Positions 52,501-60,539 are shown, counted from the stretch's first letter. The stretch: 64,000 nt of DNA from Autumnicola tepida (GCF_031846485.1 NZ_JAVRHQ010000016.1:1-64000), one strand, 5' to 3'. Made by a program: numbers and translations. Notes: a model not told the origin generated them from the letters alone.

Positions 52501-52766
52501 TCCTGGGTTCCAACAGTAACTTCTTTGGTTTCCAGGCCCAGGAATGAAAATACCAGGATGTCGCCTGGCGCGGCTGAAATGGAGTAAATCCCATCAAAAT
52601 CTGTCTGCACTCCGGTAGAAGTGTTCTTCAGCAGAACATTTACCCCCGGAAGTGGTAAATCCTGCTCATCTGTAACAGTTCCTGTAACCGTTTTCTCCTG
52701 GGCAAAAAGAGAAAAAGCCGGCAGCAGGAACACCACGAGATAAAGAAAGTGTAATTTGCTTTTCAT
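49560..52766 (-). CDS. SusC-like TonB-dependent transporter (third pair)
   Basis: 1068 residues. Signal peptide ends FSLFAQ; carboxypeptidase-D-like domain (TVTGTVTDEQDLPLPGVNV), TonB box region (DEVIVTAFGGTKQRR), plug with KVIIRGFTSITGSNSPLYIIDG, barrel ending QRSYGVKLNIGL. First gene of the leftward operon susC - susD - DUF5011 lipoprotein - small lipoprotein. The upstream region holds a perfect 18-bp palindrome and faces the LytTR regulator gene, so control by that two-component pair is plausible. The DEVIVTAFG box differs from those of the two mannan-linked SusC proteins. Confidence 0.96.
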   Translation of the reverse strand: MKSKLHFLYLVVFLLPAFSLFAQEKTVTGTVTDEQDLPLPGVNVLLKNTSTGVQTDFDGIYSISAAPGDILVFSFLGLETKEVTVGTQDVIDVSLASDASELDEVIVTAFGGTKQRRATTYATATIDDEELNETAPTSIFESLSGKIAGANITTPAQPGASSKVIIRGFTSITGSNSPLYIIDGTPINADPTGSTGETTAIGSSIDRTFDAGNGISDIDPNIIEKITVLKGAAATALYGNRAANGAILITTKKGKQNDKISIDFSSAVDYLEVSRVPHFQNGWGQGWAGASYSSLPDGSQGASNENGSWGAAFNGAVRPWGQIVDNSQLIKPYSPLEDNVREFYDIGQSFSNSIRLSGGNEFSTFALTVSDLTVDGVIPTEADKLNRRAINFNGGMTGKGLSVKLSANYVKKDQNVVNTGQGDNAGQGSTFMQEIIQVPRDISLLDLEDYVNNPFNSPGNFYTPYAQNPYFVLNENATTVNEDRLFGNINLKYDFDDFLYAVWQIGGDIRNERVSSYGAIVDYPEGSPQDLLNATEVVGGVSELKRTRKEYDTYFNAVYDRYLTEDLNLGVVAGINYNERQSNYLNVAVTGLDIPNYYELGNSANRPEVSQADLKRRSYGLYGQVELAFLDRYFLNLTARNDWSSTLPVENNSFFYPSASLSAVLLDNNLHYFKLRGAWSRVGNDTDPYLTESTLIQGVSDAYFGEIQFPIGGVNSYELASQLGNSELKPEITEEVEVGFESSFFDNRINLDVALYDKQTSDLIVNLPIDPSTGFSFFAGNFADVQNRGIEAVLGFTPVRTSDLTWDFTYTFTKNENEVTRLLGGLDKLTLTNAYGVNFYAVEGQPLGVFYAAVPARTEEGEYIVNPDTGFYEMTDDEQPVGTSQRDFIMGLSSRITYKNFSLSGSLDWKEGGKMYSYTARLLGFTGNSLATTFNERKPFIIPNSVVETEGGEYVENTTPVAYDQITNFYNASQNGAIESTHVIDKTFIRIRDVSLTYTVDSGLVQKLGLRNASVSAYGKNIFMWTPAENPYVDPEVSTYGSGLLSEFGEFSANPAQRSYGVKLNIGL

Positions 52767-53207
52767 ATTAAATGATTAAAATTTGAGTTAACGCGGTTAA
52801 AAGTAAGTTGGAGAGCTCTAGCAACATCGGCTAATGAATTAAGCTGCCCGTTATTTGCATTAGAATGTTCTTTTCCTGCTTCCAAAATATTTTGGAAAAT
52901 GTTGAATGGCCAAAATTGAAGTATGAATGGCCCGGGAGAGGTACTGAAATTCCCATTTTTTCCGTATAAGAAAAGTCAGCAATATTGATGCATAAAAGCC
53001 TGCGCTTTAGGAAACCCTGAAGAAAGTCTGAATTTTTTGATTTTCTTTGTGTTACACTAAAACAACAATTTTAGCGTTCTGTTTCTACTAATCGTTCATT
53101 TTTTAATTAAAAAACAAGGAATAATAGTAACATTTATAATTTTCCATCGTCAATTATATATCATCCCTTGTTAAATCATCATCATTCATCAATCAAAAAC
53201 AATCATT
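52767..53207. promoter_or_regulatory. divergent promoter region, susC3 / LytTR regulator
   Basis: 441 bp without a gene. It carries a perfect 18-bp palindrome TTCCAAAATATTTTGGAA at 52880-52897, 114 bp upstream of the susC3 start. It must hold promoters for both directions. The 100 bp before the LytTR gene are extremely A/T-rich and contain several imperfect ATCATC-type runs but no clear TAnnTTTG box. Confidence 0.5.
52880..52897. promoter_or_regulatory. perfect 18-bp palindrome upstream of susC3
   Basis: TTCCAAAAT at 52880-52888 is followed directly by its complement ATTTTGGAA to 52897. A symmetric site of this size between a transporter operon and a divergent regulator gene is a good operator candidate. 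The binding protein is unknown. Confidence 0.5.
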
Positions 53208-53969
53208 ATGAAAGCGCTAATTGTAGACGACGAGACCTATGCCCGTAAAAGGATTTCCAAATTGCTCAAAGAACGGGAAGAGATAGCTGAAATCCAGGAA
53301 TGCCGCAACGGAGAAGAAACCATAGTGAAAATTGAAAAATATCAGCCAGACCTCCTTTTTCTTGATGTGGACCTTAAAGACATGAGCGGCTTTGATGTTA
53401 TTTCTGAATTAAAAGGCCAGAAACTGCCCCTTATAATCTTTGTTACCGCCTATGAAGCTTATGCCGTAAAAGCTTTTGACAACAATGCCGCAGATTTTCT
53501 ACTGAAGCCATTTAAAGAAGACCGGTTTCACCAAAGCCTGGATAGGATTAAAAGGCTAAAACCCCGGCAACTCGAAAAACAATTTGGGCAAGACCTGGAG
53601 AATTTCCTTGAACTGAAAAACATTAAAAGTGAACCCAGCCGCCTGAAAAAGCTTCCGATCAAACTGGGCAATAAAACTATTCTTATAAAAGTAGAGGACA
53701 TTAAATACGTATGCGCTGCAGGCTATTATGCAGAGATTTTTACTGAAGAAAATAAATATGTGATGCGCCAGTCCCTCAGCAATTTAATTGAAGTCCTGGA
53801 CCCGGCAAAATTCTGCCGCATCCATCGCTCTACTATTATCAATATTGAATTTATTCATGAAATTGTACATTCAGATTATTCTGAAATTGACGTAAGGATG
53901 AAAGACAATAAACTTATACGAGTGAGCAAATCCCACAAAAAAGAATTTCTGGACAGACTGGGAATTTAG
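53208..53969 (+). CDS. LytTR-family response regulator
   Basis: 253 residues. Receiver domain (1-120) with Asp7/Asp8 acidic pair (LIVDDET), phospho-acceptor Asp53 in LLFLDVDLKD, Thr80 (FVTAYE) and Lys100 (FLLKPF) all intact. After a linker the LytTR DNA-binding domain follows (about 145-250): KLPIKLGNKTILIKVEDIKYVCAAGYY, the FCRIHRSTIIN motif and the closing LIRVSKSHKKEFLDRL. The likely partner is the LytS-like kinase about 960 bp downstream on the other strand. The position divergent from susC3 suggests that operon as a target. Partner and target are inferred from context. Confidence 0.95.
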   Translation: MKALIVDDETYARKRISKLLKEREEIAEIQECRNGEETIVKIEKYQPDLLFLDVDLKDMSGFDVISELKGQKLPLIIFVTAYEAYAVKAFDNNAADFLLKPFKEDRFHQSLDRIKRLKPRQLEKQFGQDLENFLELKNIKSEPSRLKKLPIKLGNKTILIKVEDIKYVCAAGYYAEIFTEENKYVMRQSLSNLIEVLDPAKFCRIHRSTIINIEFIHEIVHSDYSEIDVRMKDNKLIRVSKSHKKEFLDRLGI

Positions 53970-54047
53970 ATCTAATATCTTCCGGATTTTGCGTGGTAAA
54001 AAGAGTTAGCAGCAATTTTTAAAAAAAGACTAACAGAAAATTAAAAT

Positions 54048-54659
54048 ATGAAAAAAATATTATCAAAACTAAGTCTTATTATCTTATTAATTACTGGTAT
54101 TTCCTGTAATAGTGATGATGACAAAGTTGAAATAAATGATTTTAAAGGATATTATAGAATAAAATCAATTTCAAGCAGTCTTCCTATCGATTTAAATAAT
54201 GATGGTTCAAAAACAACTGATTATTTACAAGAGATCAAATCAACCTATATATCATTTAATGGAAATGAACATAATTTTAAATATGATAATGAATTGATAT
54301 ATAATTTTGCGGTGGCAAGGCCTACTAAAAATCAGCAAAATTTCACTCAATTTTTAGACATTCGGTTTCCAACTCAACAGATAGATTCAATTTTTCAAGG
54401 AAACGATAACTTCGCTATATCGAATATGGGATATGATAATATTCAAACTGCATTTATTTATAAACTAACAAATAATGACGTTGAAATTGAATCTGATCCT
54501 CTCAATCAGTTTGAGTATTATGATATCAGAAATTTCAAAATAAGCAGAATAAATAAAGTTGAATTCGAAATCTCCTTCGATTATAAAGTTTATGATTTCA
54601 CAGAAGATGAGTGGATTGAGACGAATCTTAGTTCCCAATATATAAAGGTCCCCGAGTAA
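54048..54659 (+). CDS. hypothetical lipoprotein of foreign-looking composition
   Basis: 203 residues; lipobox TGISC (Cys20) followed by NSDDD. The rest is beta-rich, with FKGYYRIKSISSSLPIDLNNDG, a DxNxDG-like turn, and FEISFDYKVYDFTEDEW near the end. I do not recognise a family; the overall look (lipoprotein with an opening about a change or departure from a set value) resembles DUF5004-type or lipocalin-like Bacteroidota lipoproteins. The DNA is clearly more A/T-rich than neighbours. It stands alone between the regulator and the kinase genes, followed by an odd intergenic stretch, which suggests late insertion. The function is unknown. Confidence 0.75.
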   Translation: MKKILSKLSLIILLITGISCNSDDDKVEINDFKGYYRIKSISSSLPIDLNNDGSKTTDYLQEIKSTYISFNGNEHNFKYDNELIYNFAVARPTKNQQNFTQFLDIRFPTQQIDSIFQGNDNFAISNMGYDNIQTAFIYKLTNNDVEIESDPLNQFEYYDIRNFKISRINKVEFEISFDYKVYDFTEDEWIETNLSSQYIKVPE

Positions 54660-54930
54660 AAACCTCTGCTAATATACGTACAACGCAAATGGCGGGTTAT
54701 ATAGAAAAGAGCTAAATTAATTTTGAAAGCAAACAAATTCGTTAAGCCGACAAATCCGCATCCATAATTCCGCGCCACTTGTCTTTATACGGGACCGGTC
54801 AAATATTTCTTCTGCCAAGGCTTTTTTTTTGAAAATCATGTCTTTCAGTTAAACATAAAATTAGCCTTGTCTCTTTTCTCGCAGCGAAGCGATCAGGAAG
54901 CTTTGCCGGAATTCGTTAATCAGGACTGAC
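54660..54930. other. intergenic remnant, possible gene-cassette end, plus repeat copy
   Basis: About 270 bp after the foreign-looking lipoprotein gene. The first part (54676-54780) contains GTACAAC ... GTTAAGC; the second element fits the GTTRRRY consensus of integron-type recombination sites, the first fits RYYYAAC imperfectly. Fragments such as GGCGGGTTATATAG are, to my knowledge, recurrent in Bacteroidota cassette-like insertions. The second part holds repeat copy 2. No coding sequence is seen. Confidence 0.35.
54867..54897 (-). repeat. copy 2 of the dispersed GCTTCGCTGC-type repeat
   Basis: On the minus strand the stretch reads GATCGCTTCGCTGCGAGAAA and continues AGAGACAAG, matching copy 1 at 46471-46507 in its core and in the purine-rich tail. 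Two copies about 8.4 kb apart flank the third susCD locus and the LytTR gene. Confidence 0.55.
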
Positions 54931-56097
54931 TCATATTTGAGCGGACTTATTCTTCTTCAGAAATTTGACCGGGATTTCTATATGTATACCCACGCCACTT
55001 TCTTTTTCAAGATTAGTGATATTCAGCTTAAAATCCTTTCCATACAATTTTGAAAGCCTGCTAAACAGATTAGATAACCCCACGCCACTGGTAAATACCT
55101 GGTTTACGTTGGCAATTGGATGTCCGTCATTTTCCAGGTCAATAATTAAATACTTACCGGCTTTTGCAATTTTTATCAAGACCCGGAGGCATTTTGTATT
55201 TCCTGAATATCCATGTTTAATGGCATTTTCCACCAATGGCTGCAGCAACATCACCGGCATCTGGAGGCCAAGGACCTCTCGGGAAATCTCCTTTTTTACT
55301 AATAAATGCCCGCCGTACCTCACCTGCATCACACTCAGGTACTTTTCCAGGATTATTAGTTCTTTCTCTACGGTAGTCAAATTCTGCTGACTATTGGAAA
55401 GCACATCCCTAAAAAAATCGCTCAGATCCACCAGGCAATCCTGTGCCTTTCGTTTATCTATGTCTATCAATCCCACAACGGCATTTATGGAATTGAATAA
55501 GAAATGCGGTTGCAACTGGCCGGTCAACATTCTTATCCTGGCATCAGATAACTGCGATTGCAGTTTTAGCTTTTCCGCTTCCTTCTTCTTAATTTCTTTG
55601 ATGTAATAATAGATGTAAATGGTAAAAACGAGGCTACAGTAAACAAGCAGGTTAACATCCAGCAAGGCGATAAAGTTGACCAGGCTTCGATGTGGATCAA
55701 ACCTTGAAAGGCTGCCTGCAGAGACAAAAGATTTTGCAAAATCGAACAGTAACTGCGCGAAAACTGCCATGAGCAGGGCAAAAATGAGGTTTAAAAACAA
55801 CAGCTTCTTCCACCTCATCCCGCGTTCCTTCATTCGTTTGGTTATTACAGCTATCACGGTCATAAAAGCGACCACGAAGAGCCAGTCAAGAAACCAGAAA
55901 GTAAAAAGCTGGGGCAGGCTAAAATCTTCTTTTCGCTGATAAACAAAAAACCTTATATAAAGGGTTTTGGAAATTCCTACCAGGTAAATAATAAAATAAA
56001 AGGTGGCGAGATAGCCGGTTAGTTTCACATCTAAATTTCTTCGGAGGTATTTAAATATTCCATGGGTTCCTGAAAAATCCTGTTTTTTTGAAGCCAT
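54931..56097 (-). CDS. LytS-like sensor histidine kinase
   Basis: 388 residues. Four to five N-terminal transmembrane helices (about 25-170, TGYLATFYFIIYLVGIS, FWFLDWLFVVAFMTVIAVIT, LLFLNLIFALLMAVFAQLLF, LVYCSLVFTIYIYYYI) are followed by a short coiled coil (KKKEAEKLKLQSQLSDARI) and the His_kinase domain with QLQPHFLFNSINAVVGL (phospho-acceptor His about 198). A HATPase then follows (PLVENAIKHGYSG; GVGLSNLFSRLSKLYG). There is no extracellular sensor domain, so signals are likely sensed in the membrane. Natural partner: the LytTR regulator at 53208, convergent with this gene across the lipoprotein insert. Confidence 0.94.
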   Translation of the reverse strand: MASKKQDFSGTHGIFKYLRRNLDVKLTGYLATFYFIIYLVGISKTLYIRFFVYQRKEDFSLPQLFTFWFLDWLFVVAFMTVIAVITKRMKERGMRWKKLLFLNLIFALLMAVFAQLLFDFAKSFVSAGSLSRFDPHRSLVNFIALLDVNLLVYCSLVFTIYIYYYIKEIKKKEAEKLKLQSQLSDARIRMLTGQLQPHFLFNSINAVVGLIDIDKRKAQDCLVDLSDFFRDVLSNSQQNLTTVEKELIILEKYLSVMQVRYGGHLLVKKEISREVLGLQMPVMLLQPLVENAIKHGYSGNTKCLRVLIKIAKAGKYLIIDLENDGHPIANVNQVFTSGVGLSNLFSRLSKLYGKDFKLNITNLEKESGVGIHIEIPVKFLKKNKSAQI

Positions 56098-56510
56098 ACA
56101 GAAACATTTTAGAATATCAAATAGTTTGCCTGCACCCCCGTATAAAAGTTAGAAAGCTGTTATCACAAAAATGAAAAACCAGCCGTTTGCTGGTTTTTCT
56201 TTGGCTAATTCAAATAATGTCTAACATGAAAACAAAGATTTTATATCCTGTGTATGTTTTTTATCATTATTCCTTTCAAATATAAAATGAAACACAGGCG
56301 ATGCCGGGCGAAATGATTTAAACCACCTGTTAAATGATTTTAATTGCTGTTTTTTATATCTGAAGTGATTTCTTCGGAAATTCTTCCGCCGGTTAATTCT
56401 TCCAAAAAAGCGTATTTATTGCTCCTGCCCAGGCAATAATGGAGTAATCTTCTGAAGAAGTTGAAAGCATTTTCAGCAATTTTATTAAGAAGAAAATGCT
56501 GAGATTAGAA
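56098..56510. other. intergenic region with one terminator
   Basis: 413 bp between the PAS kinase stop and the LytS start. It holds the hairpin AAAAACCAGC (56174-56183) / GCTGGTTTTT (56189-56198), able to act on either strand. It would end the PAS-kinase transcript or insulate the LytS promoter. No gene and no other repeat are visible. Confidence 0.6.
56174..56198. terminator. intrinsic terminator-like hairpin
   Basis: A perfect 10-bp stem with a 5-nt loop (CGTTT), with A run before and T run after, so it is functional in both readings. It lies about 310 bp after the stop of the PAS kinase and 77 bp upstream of the LytS-like gene. Confidence 0.75.
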
Positions 56511-59141
56511 TTAGCCGGCCACAGATAATGTAAAAGTGAATTCTGAGCCCTTTCCCATTTCGCTTTTTACAACGAGAGTACCCTTATGCCTCCTGATGAT
56601 CTCGTTGGCAAGGTATAAGCCAATTCCAAAACCAGAGTAGGTTTCTTCGTTATTGCCATCTACCCTGTAAAAACGTTTAAAAATTTTCTTCTGATTCTCT
56701 TTTCCTATTCCAATTCCGAAATCTCTTACACTTACCGAAACTTTTTCACCCTTTGCCTTTTTTATTTTCAGCTCTACATTTTGGCTTACCGGGGAATATT
56801 TTATGGCATTGGTCACCAAATTAATAATCACCTGCCCTATCCTGTCTTTATCCCCATAAACCTCACATTCATATTCCTCTGTAACCTTGATACTATGTCC
56901 GGAATTGGTGTATTCCAGATCCTGTACAGTTTCGGCCACCAGCTTATTAAGCAAGAATTTTTCTTTCCTAAGCTCCAGTTTATTTTTTTCGATTCTGGAG
57001 AGGTCCAGCATTTCAGAAATCAGCCTGGTTAACCTGCCCATTTGATGATCTACCCGTTCCAGGTAAGTTTGAAAAGGCACGGCTGCCAGGTCTACCTGTT
57101 CTTCACTTTTTAAAAGGTTAAGCAACAACTGCACGTAACCTTTCATGGAGGTAAGCGGAGTTTTTAGTTCATGGCTTACCATTTTCAGGAAATCTTCCTT
57201 ACGTTTTTCTTCTGCTTTAATTTTCTGAATTTCGGTTGCCGTACAGATCCACATCTTAATATTACCATTTTCATCAGTAATAGCCTCTGCCCGGCTAAGG
57301 TGCCATTTATATTTGTTCTTTTTGTTCAGGTAGCGGAATTCCATTTCAAAATCTGTCCCTGTACGCAGGGAAAGCTGCCAGTTCTTGTTGTATGTTTCCT
57401 TCTCCTCCGGATGTATAAAATTAGCCCAGCCTTTAGCTATGAGTTCTTTACTGCTAAGGCCTATATATTCCAGCCACCCCTGATTAAAGTAGGTAAAATT
57501 GCCCTCAGCATCGGTATTCGCGACTTTTTCCGGCATTAAATCTGCCAGTTGCCGGAAACGGGATTCACTTTCCTTTAGGAGCTCTTTGGATTTCACCATT
57601 TCAGTAACATCTACAGCCATGTTCAAAATGCCATAAATCTCACCTTTCTCGTCCCGCAAGGCCTTATAAGTAAAATTGAAGTAGCCGGTCTGCAATTTAT
57701 TATCAATCACCAGGTCCACAGGATCCTCCTTACCCCAGTATGTATCCCCGGTAGTGTACACCACCTGCAGCAAGTCATGAAAAGGCTGGCCTTCCAGCTC
57801 CGGCAAAGCTTCCCGCAGAGTAGTCCCGATTACAGAATGATCTTTGCCCCACAACTCGATCATGGCATCATTAGCTATATCTATTTTCATCTCCCTGCCG
57901 GTATAAAGTGCGGTGGCCACGGTGGCCTCCTCGATAATAGACCTGATGCGATGTTCCTTTTCCCGTAACAGCTGTTCTTTCACTTTTTCGTCATCTACAT
58001 CTACAAGCGTTCCAATCATCCCTTCATATTCCCCTTCGGGAGTGTATTTGGGGCTGCCACTGTCCAGCACCCAGCGATATTCCCCTTCCCGGTCACGCAG
58101 CCGGAAACCCTGGGTATAATCTTCCTGCCTGGCATTGGCTTTTTCAAATGCCTCCTTAACTTTTAAACGCTCTTCGGGATGTACAGCCTTTAGCCATCCA
58201 AAATCACTGCTTTCAGCTTCTGTCTGTCCGGTATATTCATACCATTTTTTGTTTAGATAACTATTTTCACCATTCGGCTGGGTAATCCAGATAATGGCCG
58301 GCACCGTATCTATTACCCTTCTTAACTCACTTTCGGTTTGTTCCAGTTTTCTCCTGGCCAGCACTTTCTCGGTAACATCTACGGCATGTACAAAAATACC
58401 GGTCACCTCATCTTCATCATTTAGCAATGGCTGATATACAAAATCCAGGAAAGAATGTTTGAATTTCTTTCCCCCAACATCTAATTTTACCGGTAATTCA
58501 TTCCCGATAAATGTTTTTCCGGAAGTATAGACATTGTCCAGCATCTCAAAAAACCCCTGACTTTCAATTTCGGGCAGGGCTTCTTTGATTGTTTTTCCAA
58601 TTATATTCCGGTTTCCCACTAATTTTAAATAGTATTCATTGGCCAGGTAAAATCTATGTTCCGGGCCACGTAACACACAAATTATCGCAGGAGCCTGTGA
58701 AAATATCTTCTGAAAATTATCCAGCCCGTCTTTTGTCTCAATGTTTTTTTCCTCCAGGGACAGAACGGGGTTAAAGGATATTAAAATTAAATTTGCAGCC
58801 TGCCCTCCATTACTTAAAGCAGCTGCGTTAATAAGAAAAGTTTTAGAGCCCCAGCCCTCCAGGTCGAAAGAAAATTCAGTATCGGTTATTTTTTCTTCTG
58901 AAGATAAATTCTGAAGTCGCTCTTCCAGTTCTTCAAAAACTTTGAAATCACTTAAATATAAGAACTTATTTTTCTTAACATCAATCTGAAATATGGAATA
59001 AAAACCTGCATTGGCACTAACAATATTTCCGGCTTCATCTACCACCATCACCGGTTCTTTAATGGTATTGGCAATAGCCTGGGCAAGATTTTTTTCAGCA
59101 GTTGTTACAGGATTGCCGGCGCGGTTAAAATTTTCTTTCAT
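56511..59141 (-). CDS. soluble multi-PAS sensor histidine kinase
   Basis: 876 residues, no transmembrane helix. Five PAS/PAC units are readable: about 20-125 (EPVMVVDEAGNIVSANAGF), 150-260 (APAIICVLRGPEHRFYLANE), 275-395 (VPAIIWITQPNGENSYLNK), 400-515 (KIDIANDAMIELWGKDHSVIG) and 525-645 (EKVANTDAEGNFTYFNQGW). HisKA contains MVSHELKTPL (His657); HATPase_c has N-box NLVTNAIKYS and G-boxes DFGIGIG and SGFGIGLYLA. Units 2 and 4 are similar to each other, suggesting duplication. No response regulator gene is adjacent, so it is an orphan kinase. PAS units 3 and 5 of the PAS_3 type may sense redox or small ligands; the signal is unknown. Confidence 0.94.
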   Translation of the reverse strand: MKENFNRAGNPVTTAEKNLAQAIANTIKEPVMVVDEAGNIVSANAGFYSIFQIDVKKNKFLYLSDFKVFEELEERLQNLSSEEKITDTEFSFDLEGWGSKTFLINAAALSNGGQAANLILISFNPVLSLEEKNIETKDGLDNFQKIFSQAPAIICVLRGPEHRFYLANEYYLKLVGNRNIIGKTIKEALPEIESQGFFEMLDNVYTSGKTFIGNELPVKLDVGGKKFKHSFLDFVYQPLLNDEDEVTGIFVHAVDVTEKVLARRKLEQTESELRRVIDTVPAIIWITQPNGENSYLNKKWYEYTGQTEAESSDFGWLKAVHPEERLKVKEAFEKANARQEDYTQGFRLRDREGEYRWVLDSGSPKYTPEGEYEGMIGTLVDVDDEKVKEQLLREKEHRIRSIIEEATVATALYTGREMKIDIANDAMIELWGKDHSVIGTTLREALPELEGQPFHDLLQVVYTTGDTYWGKEDPVDLVIDNKLQTGYFNFTYKALRDEKGEIYGILNMAVDVTEMVKSKELLKESESRFRQLADLMPEKVANTDAEGNFTYFNQGWLEYIGLSSKELIAKGWANFIHPEEKETYNKNWQLSLRTGTDFEMEFRYLNKKNKYKWHLSRAEAITDENGNIKMWICTATEIQKIKAEEKRKEDFLKMVSHELKTPLTSMKGYVQLLLNLLKSEEQVDLAAVPFQTYLERVDHQMGRLTRLISEMLDLSRIEKNKLELRKEKFLLNKLVAETVQDLEYTNSGHSIKVTEEYECEVYGDKDRIGQVIINLVTNAIKYSPVSQNVELKIKKAKGEKVSVSVRDFGIGIGKENQKKIFKRFYRVDGNNEETYSGFGIGLYLANEIIRRHKGTLVVKSEMGKGSEFTFTLSVAG

Positions 59142-59258
59142 GAAGTTATTCCTGGAAGGTTTTTCAAATTTGAATCAGGTGCTAAAAATACATTTTTTTT
59201 TCTCTAAAACAGAAGCTACTCTCCCGGCATTAGAAAAAGCGTTCCTAATTTTTAAGGA

Positions 59259-60539
59259 TTAGCTGTATTCACTGGTTATTTCAGAAGTAATCGCGCCGCT
59301 TTCCAGGGTCTGGATTACTCCCAGGGCTGCACGTTCTCCTGAAAGTATGGCTGCATTTTGAGAAGCATTAAGCAGCTGATCTCCCGCCAGGAAAATCTGT
59401 GTACTCAGTTTGGTTTCTGTAGGGTCTATTTCATAATGCGCCTGGGAAAGATCGGGGAGGGCTTTTTTTATATGATAGTATTTTAAGAATTTTTCTACCT
59501 CAATCCCGCAATGCTTTCGGAGTTCATCAATAATCTTCTGCTTTAATTCTTCAACAGGCAAAGCGGTTTCTTTTATAACCGTTACAGATAAAAGTTGCTG
59601 GCTTCCGGAACTTGCCGTAGCTATGGAAGTGGGGTAAAAAATATTGTTGATAAGCGCCTCTTCATCTGCAATCAATCCAATAACCGCATCTTCTATTTTC
59701 TTCTGTTTCGTGGTAAAATAGAAGTTATAACAGGATTTCCACTTTACCTGCTGCCCACGCAGGTTTTTTATTAATTCCTCAGCTTCAGTAGCGATAATTG
59801 TAAAATGTGAGGCTAGCCTTTTATTATTACTTAAAATTAAACCCTCATTGCTTACCTGCTTTACCGGGGTATTAAAATAAAAAGTGGTATTAACCAATCC
59901 CTTGGCCATTTGTGCGGGCAAAGCCTCTATACCGCTTTTCGGGATCACCGCCCTGCCTTCTCCGAACATTTTATAGATAAATTCAAACATATAGCTGGAT
60001 GTACGCAGTTCATTTTCCAGGAAAATCCCACCAAAGAAAGGCCTGAAAAAACTGTTGATCATTTTTTCTGAAAAGCCCTTTTCATTTAAGTATTGTAGTG
60101 TGGTAGTTTCCCTGCCACTAAATATTTCTTCCGGGGATTTTTTCCTGAGCTCCAGATTAAGTTTAATAATTTTCCATTTATCGGCAAGATTCCCAATACT
60201 GGAGAAAACAGTAGGTAACAAGGCTGAAGGATCCCGGAAAGGATCTCCAATACGCTGACTTTTCCCTTCTGAAAAAATCACTGCCCCGGGTTTTAACTGC
60301 TGCAAATCCAGGTCTTCCATCCTGGCATATTCCTTAAGTTTTGGATATGCACTTAATAATACCTGAAAACCCCGGTCCAGCTGGTAACCTTCAATAATAT
60401 CGGTTTTAAGCCTTCCACCCACGCAGTCCAGGGCTTCATAAACCTTCGGCCGGTAACCATGGGATTCCAACACCCTGGCAGCGGTGAGGCCGCTTAGCCC
60501 GTCACCAACAATATTTATCTTGTAATCCTTCTTTTCCAT
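59259..60539 (-). CDS. FAD-dependent amine-oxidase / protoporphyrinogen-oxidase-like protein
   Basis: 426 residues, cytosolic. The N terminus has the dinucleotide motif NIVGDGLSGLTAARVLESHG and the second motif YEALDCVGGRLKTDIIEGYQLDRGFQVLL, typical of flavin amine oxidases and phytoene-desaturase relatives. The C-terminal FAD-binding segment TQIFLAGDQLLNASQNAAILSGERAA is present. The first Gly of GxGxxG is kept (G-D-G-L-S-G). The substrate is not predictable; candidates are carotenoid, porphyrin or quinone precursors. It stands alone in its direction between the PAS kinase (117 bp) and glycogen phosphorylase (165 bp). Confidence 0.87.
   Translation of the reverse strand: MEKKDYKINIVGDGLSGLTAARVLESHGYRPKVYEALDCVGGRLKTDIIEGYQLDRGFQVLLSAYPKLKEYARMEDLDLQQLKPGAVIFSEGKSQRIGDPFRDPSALLPTVFSSIGNLADKWKIIKLNLELRKKSPEEIFSGRETTTLQYLNEKGFSEKMINSFFRPFFGGIFLENELRTSSYMFEFIYKMFGEGRAVIPKSGIEALPAQMAKGLVNTTFYFNTPVKQVSNEGLILSNNKRLASHFTIIATEAEELIKNLRGQQVKWKSCYNFYFTTKQKKIEDAVIGLIADEEALINNIFYPTSIATASSGSQQLLSVTVIKETALPVEELKQKIIDELRKHCGIEVEKFLKYYHIKKALPDLSQAHYEIDPTETKLSTQIFLAGDQLLNASQNAAILSGERAALGVIQTLESGAITSEITSEYS

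Noticed and set aside
46810..52766. Third SusCD operon considered as part of the mannan system
   Set aside because: No CAZyme, a different SusD branch, its own terminator and its own divergent LytTR regulator; joint function is possible but unsupported.
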